DNA of 64,000 nt from assembly GCA_035236585.1 (NCBI GenBank), contig CP141136.1, positions 31,208,949-31,272,948 on the forward strand. Reading direction: 5' to 3'. A program made the translations under genes and the position numbers. The notes beneath the pieces were generated by a model, which saw only the letters and a program-made list of their open reading frames with translations, had not been told where the DNA came from and ran no database searches. Source of the stretch: Warburgia ugandensis. Its lineage: Eukaryota; Streptophyta; Magnoliopsida; Canellales; Canellaceae. Below, in pieces: positions 11,650 through 22,734 of the stretch (positions are counted from its first letter, which is position 1; each line of letters opens with the position of its first letter).

Positions 11650-12075
11650 GTTTTGAAGAAATGTCCTTTAAATATTCTTTTTAACACAGAATGAAGTTCA
11701 ACCTATAATTTTTTGCTCTTGGCTACTTCAATGAAAAATTGAAAATTTGAGTTGGATTTACATACACTTTAGGTATGTTATTCTTATTTTTTCATATATT
11801 TAATTTATTTGATGTTTATGGGTATGAAATTCCTTTCCTAAAGCTTTTCCTACCCATGTGTGGATCATTCATGTGTATGGATCAGTCATGTTTTTGCATC
11901 ATTCTTTCTTGTCCCAATCCTATAAATGAAAATTTGAGTCCTCTAATATATGTTTTTAATAACTATATGTACATTGTCTATGCACACCAAGTATTTAGTT
12001 AAATGCCTAACCCAATGTTATTTATCTTTTCATGTGTAGACAGTCTTTACACGCATCTAAACATCAACGTTTTGG
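11650..12075 (+). other. Non-coding spacer inside the CACTA element
   Basis: AT-rich sequence between the left subterminal repeats and the transposase. A 75-codon open frame at 11775-12002 has no recognisable domain. It is probably 5' UTR or promoter of the transposase gene, by position only. Confidence 0.4.
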
Positions 12076-12151
12076 ACAAAATGGATAAATATGCTTGGAT
12101 GATTGTGGAAAGATCATCAAGAAAAATGAGGGAAAAGAAAAGTTCATAGAG

Positions 12152-12239
12152 TTTGCATTTAGGGTAGGTGGTGATTGTAATCGAATGTGATAGAATTTGC
12201 ATTTAGGGCAGGTGGTGATTGTAATCGAACGTGATGTCC
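12152..12239 (+). repeat. 44-bp tandem duplication in the transposase N-terminal domain
   Basis: TTTGCATTTAGGGTAGGTGG at 12152 recurs with one change at 12196, and the following 'tgattgtaatcgaa' is also repeated. The period of 44 is not a multiple of three, so the second copy shifts the frame. This is one of the breaks in the gene. Confidence 0.85.
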
Positions 12240-13559
12240 ATGCCCCTGAATGTTGCATGGAGAGGAAATTCCTCATCGGCCCTCTATAAGGACAGGATGT
12301 GTATATGATCATGAAGCCACTATAGGAAGTGTTGCAGATAGTAGTACAGCTATGTTGATGTTTTGAGATACATATGATGACTTCTAGGATGATCCTAAAC
12401 AATTCAAGACATGGGAGTAAGCCGATGATCCATTATATGTTGGATGTACATATAATACCAAGTTGTCTGCAGTGTCAGAACTTTACAATGTAAAATTGAG
12501 ATTTGGTTTTTCAGATGAAGGTTTAAGACAATTGTTGAAAGTCATCAATAAAATGTTGTTGAAGGAGAAAAAATTGCTTAAGTTGACATGGGAGGCAAAG
12601 GAAACCTTGGTTTCAGGAGGGTTGACATATGAAAAGATGCATGCCTATCCCCATGACTACATATTATACAGAAAGGAGCACAATGACAAAACTACATGCC
12701 CAACTTGTGGACATTCAAGATGAAAGCTTAAGAAGAATTCAAGTGATTAGCAAGTGAAAGATGTCCCTACAAAGGTCCTAAAGTATTTAGCCCCCATTCC
12801 AGAATGTTTCATATTAAAGAAACATCAAAGAAACTAGTATGGTATGTTCAGGAAAGAGTAGGTGATAATTATTTATGTCATCTAGTAGATAGCCCAGCAT
12901 GGAAGCTTGTAGACTTCATATGGCCTAATTTTGTACAAGAGCCTAAAAGCCTATGACTTGCAATCTCTGCACATAGGATTAATCCTCATGATTTTATGAA
13001 TAGCAAGTATAGTTGCTGGCATGCTATGATAGTTTATTACAACCTTTTGTCATTTCTGTGCATAAAGAGCAAGTTCACAATGTTAACTATTTTAATATTG
13101 AGTTCCAAGCAACCTAGGAATGACATTAATGTGTACTTGGCTTCATTAATTAATGATCTTAGGACATGATGGAAGTAGGGGTTAAAGCTTATTATGCATG
13201 AAAGAAAGAAACATTCACAATTAAGGTTGTACTATTATGCATAATAAGCGACCTTCCTATGTACGGTGATTGGGCAGGATGCACAGTGAAGGGATACAAT
13301 ACATGTCCTATTTGTGGTGACTAAAAGTGTGCCATATGACTTCAAAATGGTAGGAAGATGGTATTCCTAGGCCATAGAAGATGGTTGCACAGGAAACCAT
13401 CCATACGGTTTTAAAATCTAGGAATTTAATGGTAGTGTGAAGACTAGGACACCTCCAAAGAGGTTGACTAGGTGAAAATTATTGGAACAGGTTGAGAACC
13501 TTAATGTATCATGGGGTGGAAGAAGAAGAAGAAGGTAACTTCCTATACATGTGAAAGCA

Positions 13560-16344
13560 TGTAATATCCTTAATTTTTTGTATAAATTAAGAATTTATTT
13601 AATAAATTAGATAAAAAAAAATTTATAGATGGAAGATCCTGAAAACTAAGAATTAGAAAGTGCTCATCGATAGGATTCCAACGCCACAAAGAACGCAAAA
13701 AACGGAGCTCAAACGAAGAAGTTACGAACCGTTGAAGTGTAAGGGTAGTTTGGTAATTTGGCAGAGCTAAAAACAAAGGGGCCTAAATTGATATTGGCAC
13801 CCCTGTCTACCTTACCTGTATTAGATCCGACGATTTCGTCAGAGAAATCATTGAAGAGGAGGCTTAATAAGGGAAGAGGTTCATTCCTCATTCCCAAACG
13901 CAACTTCCTAATCTAGTCTGCTCCTCAATCAGCCTCTAATCTCTCATCATCACGCCATTGTTTCTCCTAAACCCTTGCCTCTGTAAATCCGCATTTTTTC
14001 GATGAGTAGGGCTCCGACAAACATCAAGTGACACCTAGCGTTAGAGGTAAGCCATAAACCTTCTCTTTTTATGTTACATGTGTAAGGAAATAGCAAGGGA
14101 AAATGCATGAAAATCACGAAATTTAGGAAAAACAAAATTTTTCCTAGGAACCCTATGCACACTACTGTTGGGGCGTGATTTTATAGATAAAACCATATTT
14201 TTTTACAAATTAGACCATCCATCTAGTGCATGATAGACCCAAGAACAAACCCTTTAAATTTGGGAGAGATCCAATGGCTGGTTTCTCCAAAAATGGTGAA
14301 AAACAATACCTATGGGGAAATTTAGGAATGTAGAGAAAATCATATAAAAACCATAGTTTTTGGAAAAATTAATACAAAAGGATGGTAGAAATGAAAACTA
14401 GATGAAATTTTAAATAAAATGGCTCAAAAACCAAGTGATTTTGACACCTGTAGGGTCACCGGAGATGATTGAAAGTCAGTCGTCTTCTCCGGCACCGGTT
14501 TCCTCGTCGTCAGTGTAAGCCGGTGTAAACTAGGCGCCGCCAGTGTAATCTAGTGTAAACTGGGTGCCAGTGTAACCCAGTGTAAACCTGCGCTGCCGGT
14601 GCAAATGGGCTGTAGTGGTCGGTCAACCCTATTTTTTGGGTATTTTCACTTAAAATTTGATTTCTAAGAGCTATAGGAGTCTAAATCGCGATTCAAAAGA
14701 GGCATTGTGACCATAGTGATGTGACATGGACAAGTGCACTTGAACATACCAGTTAAGGGGATTTATTAGCAAAATAAGTGATCTCACGTTGAGGTAGGTG
14801 ACGACAATTAATGCTTTGGCTTGATTTTAAAACCATACATAAACATAGCATCATGAGTGATTGTGTTTTAAATTGCATTTATTATTAGCCATTGATTTCA
14901 TGAGACTTAGAGTATATTATGATTATTGCAAATTGAAATCTTTTATTGAATAAACCCATGACAAATGTTTTTATGAGCATGATATTATTTATTTACGCTT
15001 AAATAGAGTATTCTTTCTTATTATATATTTGAAATGCATGGATTTGTATGGAAATAAGAATAGAGGCTTGTTAGCTGGTCCTTTTAGAGGCTAACCCTGG
15101 GATGAGAGTCGTGCCTTGGGGATTTTGAGCTACGAGTGCTCTTGGGTTTTGGCATACACATGATTTCTATATTTCTATGTTTTATGATGAGTGCTTTCAC
15201 CCGGTGGGCGTCATGCTAGGAGGCATAGGGCTGGCCACCCACCCTCCAATATTGTGATGTGATGATATTGTGATATGATAGAAACCTGCCCATAGATGGC
15301 ATTCGATACGGGTTTGGTAACATAGATAGTCCACACTACCGGTCTGAGCCTTTCCATGGGGACAGACACTAAGTCTCCCGTTATGGTGTCGACGAGGAGC
15401 GGCGGTGGTTGAGACCCATGGAAGGTTGCCACTGCGGCATGATGGTCCATACTCTTATTATGTGTGCTTGCATGATGAGCGTGGTGATGAGATGATATGC
15501 CTAGGTGTGATGCCACTCAGAGGTTGGATATGAGTACTCATGATCTATGATATTAGTGCGATGTTGTAGGACCCATTACCTTAGGGTGCCCTTATTCTTA
15601 AGGTATGCTCATTTACATTGATTCATGTCATGTTTTAACTCCGTGAAATGCATGTCTTAGTATATGGGATAAATTAGCATTATGTTGGCATGACTTATGA
15701 TACTTCTATCTTCATAGATGATGGACTTTTTATTTTATCAGTACTGTTATTTTTTTATTTTATTTTATTACATTAATTGTCTATGTACCTACACAAGCGA
15801 TAGCTTGCTGAGGCATTGCTTTGTTTTGCAATGCCTTAGATCTTGAGCGCGACAATAGAAAAGGCAAGGCCATTGAGAAACCGTGAGAGCTGCACGAGAT
15901 CCGTTTACCTAAAATTTTAGATAGTGACGTGAGTTAATAAACAGGACTACCATTTGAATTTAATTATGGACTGTATACTTTTATTTTATGGGTTTGATTG
16001 AGATGTTTAGACATATGTTGGACATTTATATGGGTTGTTATGATGGATAGACCTAGGCCATATTATTATTGCGTTTTTTATATTTATTGGTTTGAAAATA
16101 AAAGCGTCGATTCATTTGACGTTGATTGATATGAGTATTGGTTAAAATCTATTATCATAAAATTTTATTTATGTTTTAAATGATATAGGTGACATTTTGA
16201 GAAAGGAAAAATAACACCCGGAGTTTTTAAGAGATGTATTAGTAAAATGATAAATAGAACTTTTCTCATGGGATCCCAAATGTTCTCATTAAAAATGCTA
16301 TTATTATTATAAAAAAAAATGTCTTAAAAACACGGGGTGTTACA
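13560..16344 (+). mobile_element. Tekay-like solo LTR inserted in the transposase, TSD AAGCA
   Basis: It starts TGTAATATCC and ends GGGGTGTTACA, 2785 bp, with TG...CA ends. It is flanked by AAGCA on both sides (13555-13559 and 16345-16349), a perfect 5-bp target duplication. Removing it and one AAGCA joins the two parts of the CACTA transposase. Within the first 250 bases there is a GAGCTCAAACGAAGAAGTTACGA block and a 'tggcacccctgt' block typical of this LTR type. No internal retrotransposon sequence remains, so it arose by recombination between two LTRs. The 101-codon minus frame at 15211-15516 lies wholly within it and is not taken as a gene. Confidence 0.9.
14512..14605 (+). repeat. GC-richer minisatellite inside the solo LTR
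   Basis: About three units of 27-30 bases start with AGTGTAA (14512, 14542, 14569), each with a second half of the form NNNGTGTAAACNNGGCGCC or similar. It stands out in an AT-rich window. It lies within the LTR, downstream of the 5' third. Confidence 0.65.
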
Positions 16345-17360
16345 AAGCAACTTTAAAATTTGTTGGAAGAAGAAGTCAATATTCTTTGAACTTGTGTATT
16401 GAAAATTCCTACACTTGCTGCATGTGCTTGATGTCAGGCACATTGAGAAGAATGTGTGTGAAATCTTGACTAGTTGCTTGCTCGACATGTTAGGAAAAAC
16501 AAAGGATGGACTTGTAGCTTGAATGGATTTCATAACAATAGGTTTGAAGAGAAGATTGCATCCATAGGATAGGGCAATCGAGGAACATACTTGCCTAAAG
16601 CAAATTATATACTTGGTAGAAAGGTGAGTAGAATACTATGTAAAACTCTATCAAAGATGAAAGTCCAAGATGGGTACTCTTCAAGTTTTAAAAACATTGT
16701 CTCCATGGAAGAGATGAAACTATTAGGATAAAGTCTCATGATTTCCATGCATTGATGCAACAACTCCTACCTGTAACAATATTTTTAGTTCTGACAAATA
16801 AAGTTATAGGTTCTAATACTAAATTATGATACTTCTATAGTGCTTTGTTCAAGAAGGTGGTGAATACTTCTAAATTATAAGAAAATTCAGAGCTTCCAGT
16901 GACAACCTTCTGTGAGCTTGAGACAATCTTCTCATTATCCTTCTTCGATATCATGGTATATTTAATATTACACCTTATTGATGAGGTTATGTAGTGTGGA
17001 CCTATTTATTTGTGACATATGTACCCATTTAAAAGGTGCATGAAGGCTATAAAAGGGTATGTATGACATAACAATTGACCGATGGGGTGTATTGCTGAAT
17101 GCAACATTGCAGAAGAAGCAATGGAGTTTTACACTAAGTATTTATTAGGAGTGGATGCTATTGGAATCCCAAGAAAGAAATGTTCAAGTGGATTAATTGA
17201 TCCAAAAGTTGGTGAACCTCTCTCCATCGATGATGTATCAACCATTGATTGTAAGGAATAGGACTAGGCACACCTTTATGTCTTGTAAAACATTAATGTC
17301 AATGAAGTTCAGACATACATTGAGTTCGTATTTAATGCTCTCTGTTTGGTTTCTTTCACA

Positions 17361-17362
<2 letters not shown>

Positions 17363-17440
<78 letters not shown>
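17363..17440 (+). repeat. (TG)39 microsatellite in the transposase
   Basis: An uninterrupted TG run of 39 units replaces codons in the transposase remnant. Its purity suggests recent growth, since the surrounding coding sequence is heavily decayed. The long VC and HT peptides read from it are artefacts. Confidence 0.97.
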
Positions 17441-18534
17441 GAAGTGTAATGTATTAATGCATAGCATGTTATACATAATTTTCATCTTATCATTGTAGTG
17501 AGCACATGGATTTCTTAAAAGAGGAGTATTTAAGAGATGCAAAGAAATAAAAGTGGCTACAAATAAGCATTGTCATTCCTTCACCACTTGGCTTCGTAAG
17601 AAGGTATTTAATTACAATGAAATAATGCTTCATTCACTTAATTGATTTGTAATAGCATATGCGAGTACACATTAATCATCTCAATTAAGTAATATTATTC
17701 ACAGGTTTTAGTTTAGCTGAGATGTTCTAGGTCATATTATTTCTAAATTATTGGGATGGATGGCGATAGAACCTCAACCAGAAGTAATAAAGTATGCTAG
17801 ATATGCCATCAATGTTTATCACTTTCGTACAAAAGACCATGATAAGTTAAGAGCACAATAAGGTAGTAGTGTTAGCTTAGTTGCTAAAGCTACTTTCATT
17901 TCTAGTTCAAGGTACAACAACTCTATTGTAGCTAACAATACTTATTACTAGGTTATACACAAGATATGGTCACTGGATTATACTTGTTGAATTATGGTTG
18001 TGTTTAAGTGCAATTGGGTGGAACACAGCAAAGATACATCAAAATCAATGCCTCGAACTAACATTGGTTGACCTTAATAAGATCAACTATCAAAATGACC
18101 AGCTTATTTTGTCATCTCAAGCAAAACATGTATTTTATGTACAAGATAGACATGATATGAGATGGTCAACTTTTTTATTAGCCTCCCCAAGGGACTTCTG
18201 CGATAAAGATGACCTAGGCGACATGACAATTGATTACCCTTCGTTCACTGCAACAATGTCATAAATTTATCTAATCATGGAGAATGAGATGGATTATGTG
18301 TGTGATGTTGGTGAGTTGGGAGCTTGGATTGGACCAAATTGTACATGAGGGGACAAATTAAAATGTTTGTAACATATGATCTATGAATTGAATTAATCAA
18401 CTTACACATCATATGTCATGCCAATCATAGGTTATACATCAAGGAAACATGGGATGGGGGCACTCTCTAGGTTACTAAGAATTTCAAGATCTAGAGAACA
18501 AAGGAGAATTGTTGTTATAGAGAACATAGGTCAG

Positions 18535-18900
18535 GTTGTCATATATTTTAATACATATAAGATAGTTATTCATAGACCATCTTATATACAGTAAGAATAT
18601 AAGATGGTTTATAGAAGTTGTCTTATGTTATTCAAATAAAATTAAGGAAGTAGATTGGCAGGATACTAGTAATATAAGAAGGTTATGAGAAATCGTCCTA
18701 TATTCTAACAAAGGTAGGATGGTGAATATAATATGGCTGTTAAAAACCATCTTATAACTCCTCTCATTATATTATAAGATGGTTTTTAGAAAATCATCCT
18801 ATATTTGGAAATTATGCATACTATAATATAAGATAGTTTTTACAAAATCATCCTATATTTATAAGAATGTAGGATGGCTTTACCATCATCATCTTATACT
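18535..18900 (+). repeat. Right subterminal repeats of the CACTA element
   Basis: About six variants of the palindromic ATAAGATGGTTTTTAGAAAAtcatcCTATAT-type unit occur at 18550-18900, in both orientations. They match the units at 11515-11640, which fixes the two ends of the element to within about 100 bases. Confidence 0.75.
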
Positions 18901-18960
18901 CCTTTAAAAAATAGCATAGAATATAAGCAGTTTGGCATCCACCCGTGCTACTCGACATAG

Positions 18961-18961
<1 letters not shown>

Positions 18962-18997
<36 letters not shown>

Positions 18998-19128
18998 CAT
19001 GTGCACCCCACCTCTACTACCCAACACAAGGAGAGAGAGAGAGTGAAGAAGAAGAAGGAAATAGAGAAGAGTAGAGAGAGAATGCACATGCATGCTCTTC
19101 TTGCTCATCACCATCTTTCTCCATTTAG

Positions 19129-19223
<95 letters not shown>
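18962..19223 (+). repeat. (GA)n and (CT)46 microsatellites flanking a short unique segment
   Basis: A GA run covers 18962-18992, a shorter one 19031-19042, and an uninterrupted CT run of 46 units covers 19132-19223. GA on the left and CT on the right make a potential long inverted repeat with a loop of about 140 bases. The ER-, RE- and SL-rich open frames here are products of the repeats. Confidence 0.95.
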
Positions 19224-19225
<2 letters not shown>

Positions 19226-19239
19226 ATTTTCTTATGTGC

Positions 19240-20090
19240 ATGCTTCTATTTTTTAAGATTTGATACTTGTCATTGTGTGCATGAACAATAATAGTATTTT
19301 GCTTATGTTGTAGAGAACTTTGTGCATGATTTCCCATTTCTTTAATCAATGAAAATCTATAAAATTGATCATGCTAGATAGGGGATGTTAGGAATAGGAA
19401 GCCCCGAGTCTCATATTTTAGTTTTTCATAGGCATTTTCTACTCATTGTTGTTCACATGAATAGTAACATTACTTTGCTTATATTGTAGAAAACTTTGTG
19501 CATGATTTTCTGCATCCTTAATCAATGGAAATCTATAAAGTGATCATGCTAGCTAAGGGACATTGGGAATAAGAAGGCTGGAGTCTTAAATTTTTAATTT
19601 TCCTTCAAAAATACATCCAACTAATAGTTTAAATTTTGTTACTTGTCATTGTTGGCGTGAATAGTAATAGTATTTTTCTTATATTGTAGATAAATTTGTG
19701 CATGATTTTTTGTGGCAATAATCAATAAAAATTTGTAAAGTGATCATGCTAGCTAGGGGACATTACAAATAAGAAAACCCAAGTCTTATATTTCAATTTT
19801 TCATTTAAAAATACATCTAACTAATAACTTAAAGTTTGCTATTTGTCATTGTTGGTGTGAATAGTAATAGTATTTACTTATGCAGTAAACAACTTTGTGC
19901 ATGATTTCCCACATCATTAGTCAATGGCAATCTGTAAAATTGATCATCTAGCTAGGAGACATTGGGAAAAAGAAGAACCAAGTATTAGATTTTTAATTTT
20001 CATTCAAAAAGACATCCAACAAATAGCTTAAAATTTACTAGTCGTAATTGGTGTGAATAGTAACAGTATTTGCTTAAGTTCAAGACTTGA
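19240..20090 (+). repeat. Tandem array, four full and one partial unit of ~176-200 bp
   Basis: Equivalent points 'gtgcatgattt' are at 19322, 19498, 19698 and 19897, giving periods of 176, 200 and 199. A fifth partial unit near 20050 has 'gtgtgaatagtaacagtatttgctta'. Units share 'gtgtgaatagtaatagtattt.cttat.ttgtag', 'aatcaatg.aaatct.taaa.tgatcatgctagct' and 'ggggacattgggaataagaa'. It lies between the CACTA element and the first LTR copy. I cannot tie it to a known satellite. Confidence 0.85.
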
Positions 20091-20242
20091 ATTTTTCTTT
20101 AATTTATTGAGTTTTTTATTAATCAAAAGCATTTATTATGTCATAATTTATGTTAAGAAGAGTTTTAATTATATCTTTTTTATTTAGAAATCAAAGTTTA
20201 AATTTTTGAATTTTGGTGAAGAAGCATTGAATTTCAATGAAA

Positions 20243-22734
20243 ATTTTGAAGTACACTAGAACTGGGGTCCACTGGAGACTTAAATCCCAAACTATGTCAC
20301 TTTGCACTTTAGAATGGGGACCACCTACATGTGTACTACATATTTTCTATGAAAATATGAGGCATCCCACTTAAATCTACATGGAATACATGAAGGGGTG
20401 AGTATGATTGGTGGAGAAAAATTAGGAGGGAGGAGAGAGATAATAAAAGGGAAAATCTATAATCAGTTTTCATCTAGGAAATTCAAGAAAGAGTGGCTGA
20501 GATTATTCAACATCCAAGACCATCCCAAAGTAACCTATTAGAATCCTTTTGAGTTAGGATCGACTAATGGGAAGAAGCCATGCATGAGAGATAAGACTAA
20601 GCCATGTATGATGGAGAAATTTTTTATGGGATGCCCACCACTTTCTAAGGTGAAGAAAACATGTTTTTCACTTAAAAATGATTGGTTAGGGACAATAATG
20701 GTGGCCCGAGGAGAAAATAAGGAGGGGATTTAGTCTGGATAAGAAAAACTCTAGGAAATTCTAACAATTTATCTTAAGGAATAAGTATTTGACGGATGAG
20801 AAGGAATGAGCCAAAAAACAATGCCTTTTTTGGATAGGAGACTTCAAGGAAATCTCAACCATTCATCCTAGGGTTGAAACATGATCTAGTGGAAGGGAAT
20901 GAAGAAGGAAAACATGAAAATCCTAACTACCATACCATCCCATCTTCCCATCCAAGACAAGCATCATGCTTGATCTCAACCATCTGTCCTAGGTTATACT
21001 ACAATGCACTTAAAAAACAAATGCTGTATGATTTTTTAAGGAAGCTTCCTAGATGTTATAAGGAGAAAGGATAATTGATAGAGGTGACCAAAGTTGACGA
21101 TGAAAGGGAGAGAGATAAAAAAAAGGAAAAATCTATAGTCATTTTTCATCTAGGAAATTCAAGAAAGAGTGGCTGAGATATTTCCTCATCCAACAAAGCA
21201 ACCAATAAGAATCCATTTGAGTTAGGATTGACCAATGGGAAGAAGCCATTAATGAGAGAGAATACTAAGCCATGTACGGTGGAGAAAATTTCAATGGGCT
21301 GCACACCATATTTCGAAGGAGGAGAAAACATGTTTTTCACTTAAATATGAATGCTTGGAGATAAAAATGGTGGCCTGAGGAGAAAATAGAGGAGCAAAAT
21401 CAGTCTGGATAAGAAAACCTCAAAGGAATCTTAAGGCATACAAATCCGATAGATGAGAAGGAATGAGCCAAAAAACAATGCTTTCTTTGGATAGAAGACT
21501 TTAAGGAAATCTCAACCATTCATCCTAGGGTTGAAACATGATCTAGTGGAAGGGAACAGAGATGGCAAACATGAAAATCCAAGCTACCATTATACCATCC
21601 CATCTCACCATCCAAGATAAGCATCATACTTGATCTCAAGCATCCATCCTAGTTTACACTCCAATGCACTTAAAAAAGAAATGCGACATTATTTTTCAAG
21701 GAAACTTCCTAGCTATGAAAATGAGAAAGGATAAGGGATAGAGATGACCAAAGATGAGGATGAAAGGGAGTTTCCAATAGGTAACTTCCACCTTCCCACC
21801 CCCACTACATGAAACACCATAAGGAGAGAAGCGCCTAAATGATTCTCTAGATGGAGGATTCTCCATTGTACTCGACCAAGTGAAAGAGAGGAAGAACAAG
21901 GCGAAAGCTTAGAGATCTCAACCCTTAAACACCACTTGAAGATCATTCATAGGGGAGATCATCCTAAAGGTAAATCTTAACTCTTTCATCTAAGCTCCAC
22001 ACCTACCATCTTCAATCAACAACCCATGCGCACCACTCATCTTCTCTTTCCTACTCCCTCAGCGACTTTCCCCATCATCCTTTCTCCACCCCACACCATG
22101 CTTCCTTCAAAGCACTCCATCTTCCATTTATGCACCATACTCTCTTTTAGCTCTTTTCCTTTGTCTTTTCATGTAGGTCAATCAAGCACCTCACATTTTT
22201 CCTTTTGTCTTTTTGAAGCACCTTACTATCTTCCATTAATCATCAACTCATCACTCTTTCCCATCTCTTTTGTCATCTTATTCTTTCTTCTCCAAAGAAC
22301 CTCCCTTCTACCCCCATATCCACAATGCACAAAATAACTCCTTTTCCATTTTAAATATCATGCATAGGCCTTGTTTTCATCCCCTTTCCATCATATCCTT
22401 GCACATATCTCTTTTTCAACTCTAAACTACAAGCAACCTTATCCATCCCTCACTCTCATGCATCCTAGCTCTCATATCCTTATCTCCATCATCTTCTAAT
22501 ATAAATCTTGTCCTTCATCCCATCCTCACTCTACAGCCTTTCCACACCCCTCCTTTCGACACCACACATCTTCCATCAACATACCATCCATCCAATCCAA
22601 TCTATCCTTCCATGTGCCTCCTTTATCTATAATATCCCATAGTTTTTCCCACCTTGGATGAAAGTTGTTGAGATCTTCACCTAGGCTTGTGGCTTGAGTG
22701 GTGGATAACCCTTAACCTTGGTTGAGTGACACAC
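20243..22734 (+). mobile_element. LTR copy 1 of element 1 family, both ends missing
   Basis: From 'gtacactagaactggggtcc' it follows the LTR at 34238-36084 to the point 'ttggttgagtgacaca', where it switches abruptly into the start of LTR copy 2. It lacks the first ~440 and last ~800 bases of the full LTR. The purine-rich first half and the pyrimidine-rich second half (22000-22620) are the same in all three copies. The 103-codon frame at 22026-22337 is in the pyrimidine-rich part and has no domain. Confidence 0.75.
20434..21770 (+). repeat. ~676-bp tandem duplication inside LTR copy 1
   Basis: The segment from 'gagagagataa' through 'gatgaaagggag' (20434-21110) is repeated at 21111-21770. For example 'ttcaagaaagagtggctgag' occurs near 20483 and 21159, and 'gaatgagccaaaaaacaatg' near 20804 and 21461. 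The other LTR copies (22757 on, 34238 on) have this segment once. Confidence 0.85.

Larger units (their letters stand above)
12080..18264 (+). pseudogene. CACTA transposase, broken in many places
   Basis: This is the transposase that would cut and paste the element in the nucleus. Parts in order: an N-terminal transposase-associated domain (12080-12240, with MDKYAWM and IEFAFR); the core transposase domain (about 12430-13545), with TYEKMHAYPHDYILYRKEH followed by TTCPTCGHSR, then VWYVQERVGD, PAWKLVDF, RNDINVYLASL and a second CPICGD zinc-type motif; then, after the LTR insertion, KKSIFFELVY, LDVRHIEKNVC, LLDMLGKTKDGL and FFDIMVYLILHL (16350-17000), MYPF and GCIAECNIAEEA (to about 17150); and a C-terminal DUF4216-type domain (about 17790-18264, LTLVDLN and SSQAKHVFYVQD). 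Stops, frameshifts, a 44-bp duplication, a solo LTR and a TG repeat disrupt it. The only sizeable open pieces are 12463-12723 and 17998-18264. Confidence 0.85.
11490..18920 (+). mobile_element. Decayed CACTA (En/Spm) transposon
   Basis: The region has three hallmarks: a transposase of the CACTA type on +, short palindromic subterminal repeats on both flanks (11515-11640 and 18535-18900), and a size of about 4.6 kb once the 2.8-kb LTR insertion is removed. The 5'-CACTA terminal inverted repeats and the 3-bp target duplication were not found; both ends run into unrelated or microsatellite sequence. The bounds are therefore approximate. Confidence 0.75.

Noticed and set aside
15211-15516. 101-codon histidine-rich open frame on -
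   Set aside because: It is entirely inside the solo LTR 13560-16344 and antisense to it; the composition comes from the local ATG/TGA-rich sequence.
18932-19291. 119-codon ER/SL-rich open frame on + and matching frames on -
   Set aside because: Produced by GA and CT microsatellites, which are open in several frames by nature.
22026-22337. 103-codon serine/proline-rich frame, and similar ones at 23961-24424 and 35273-35604
   Set aside because: They occur at the same place in three copies of one LTR, in its pyrimidine-rich half, and differ in frame and stops between copies; this is base composition, not a gene.
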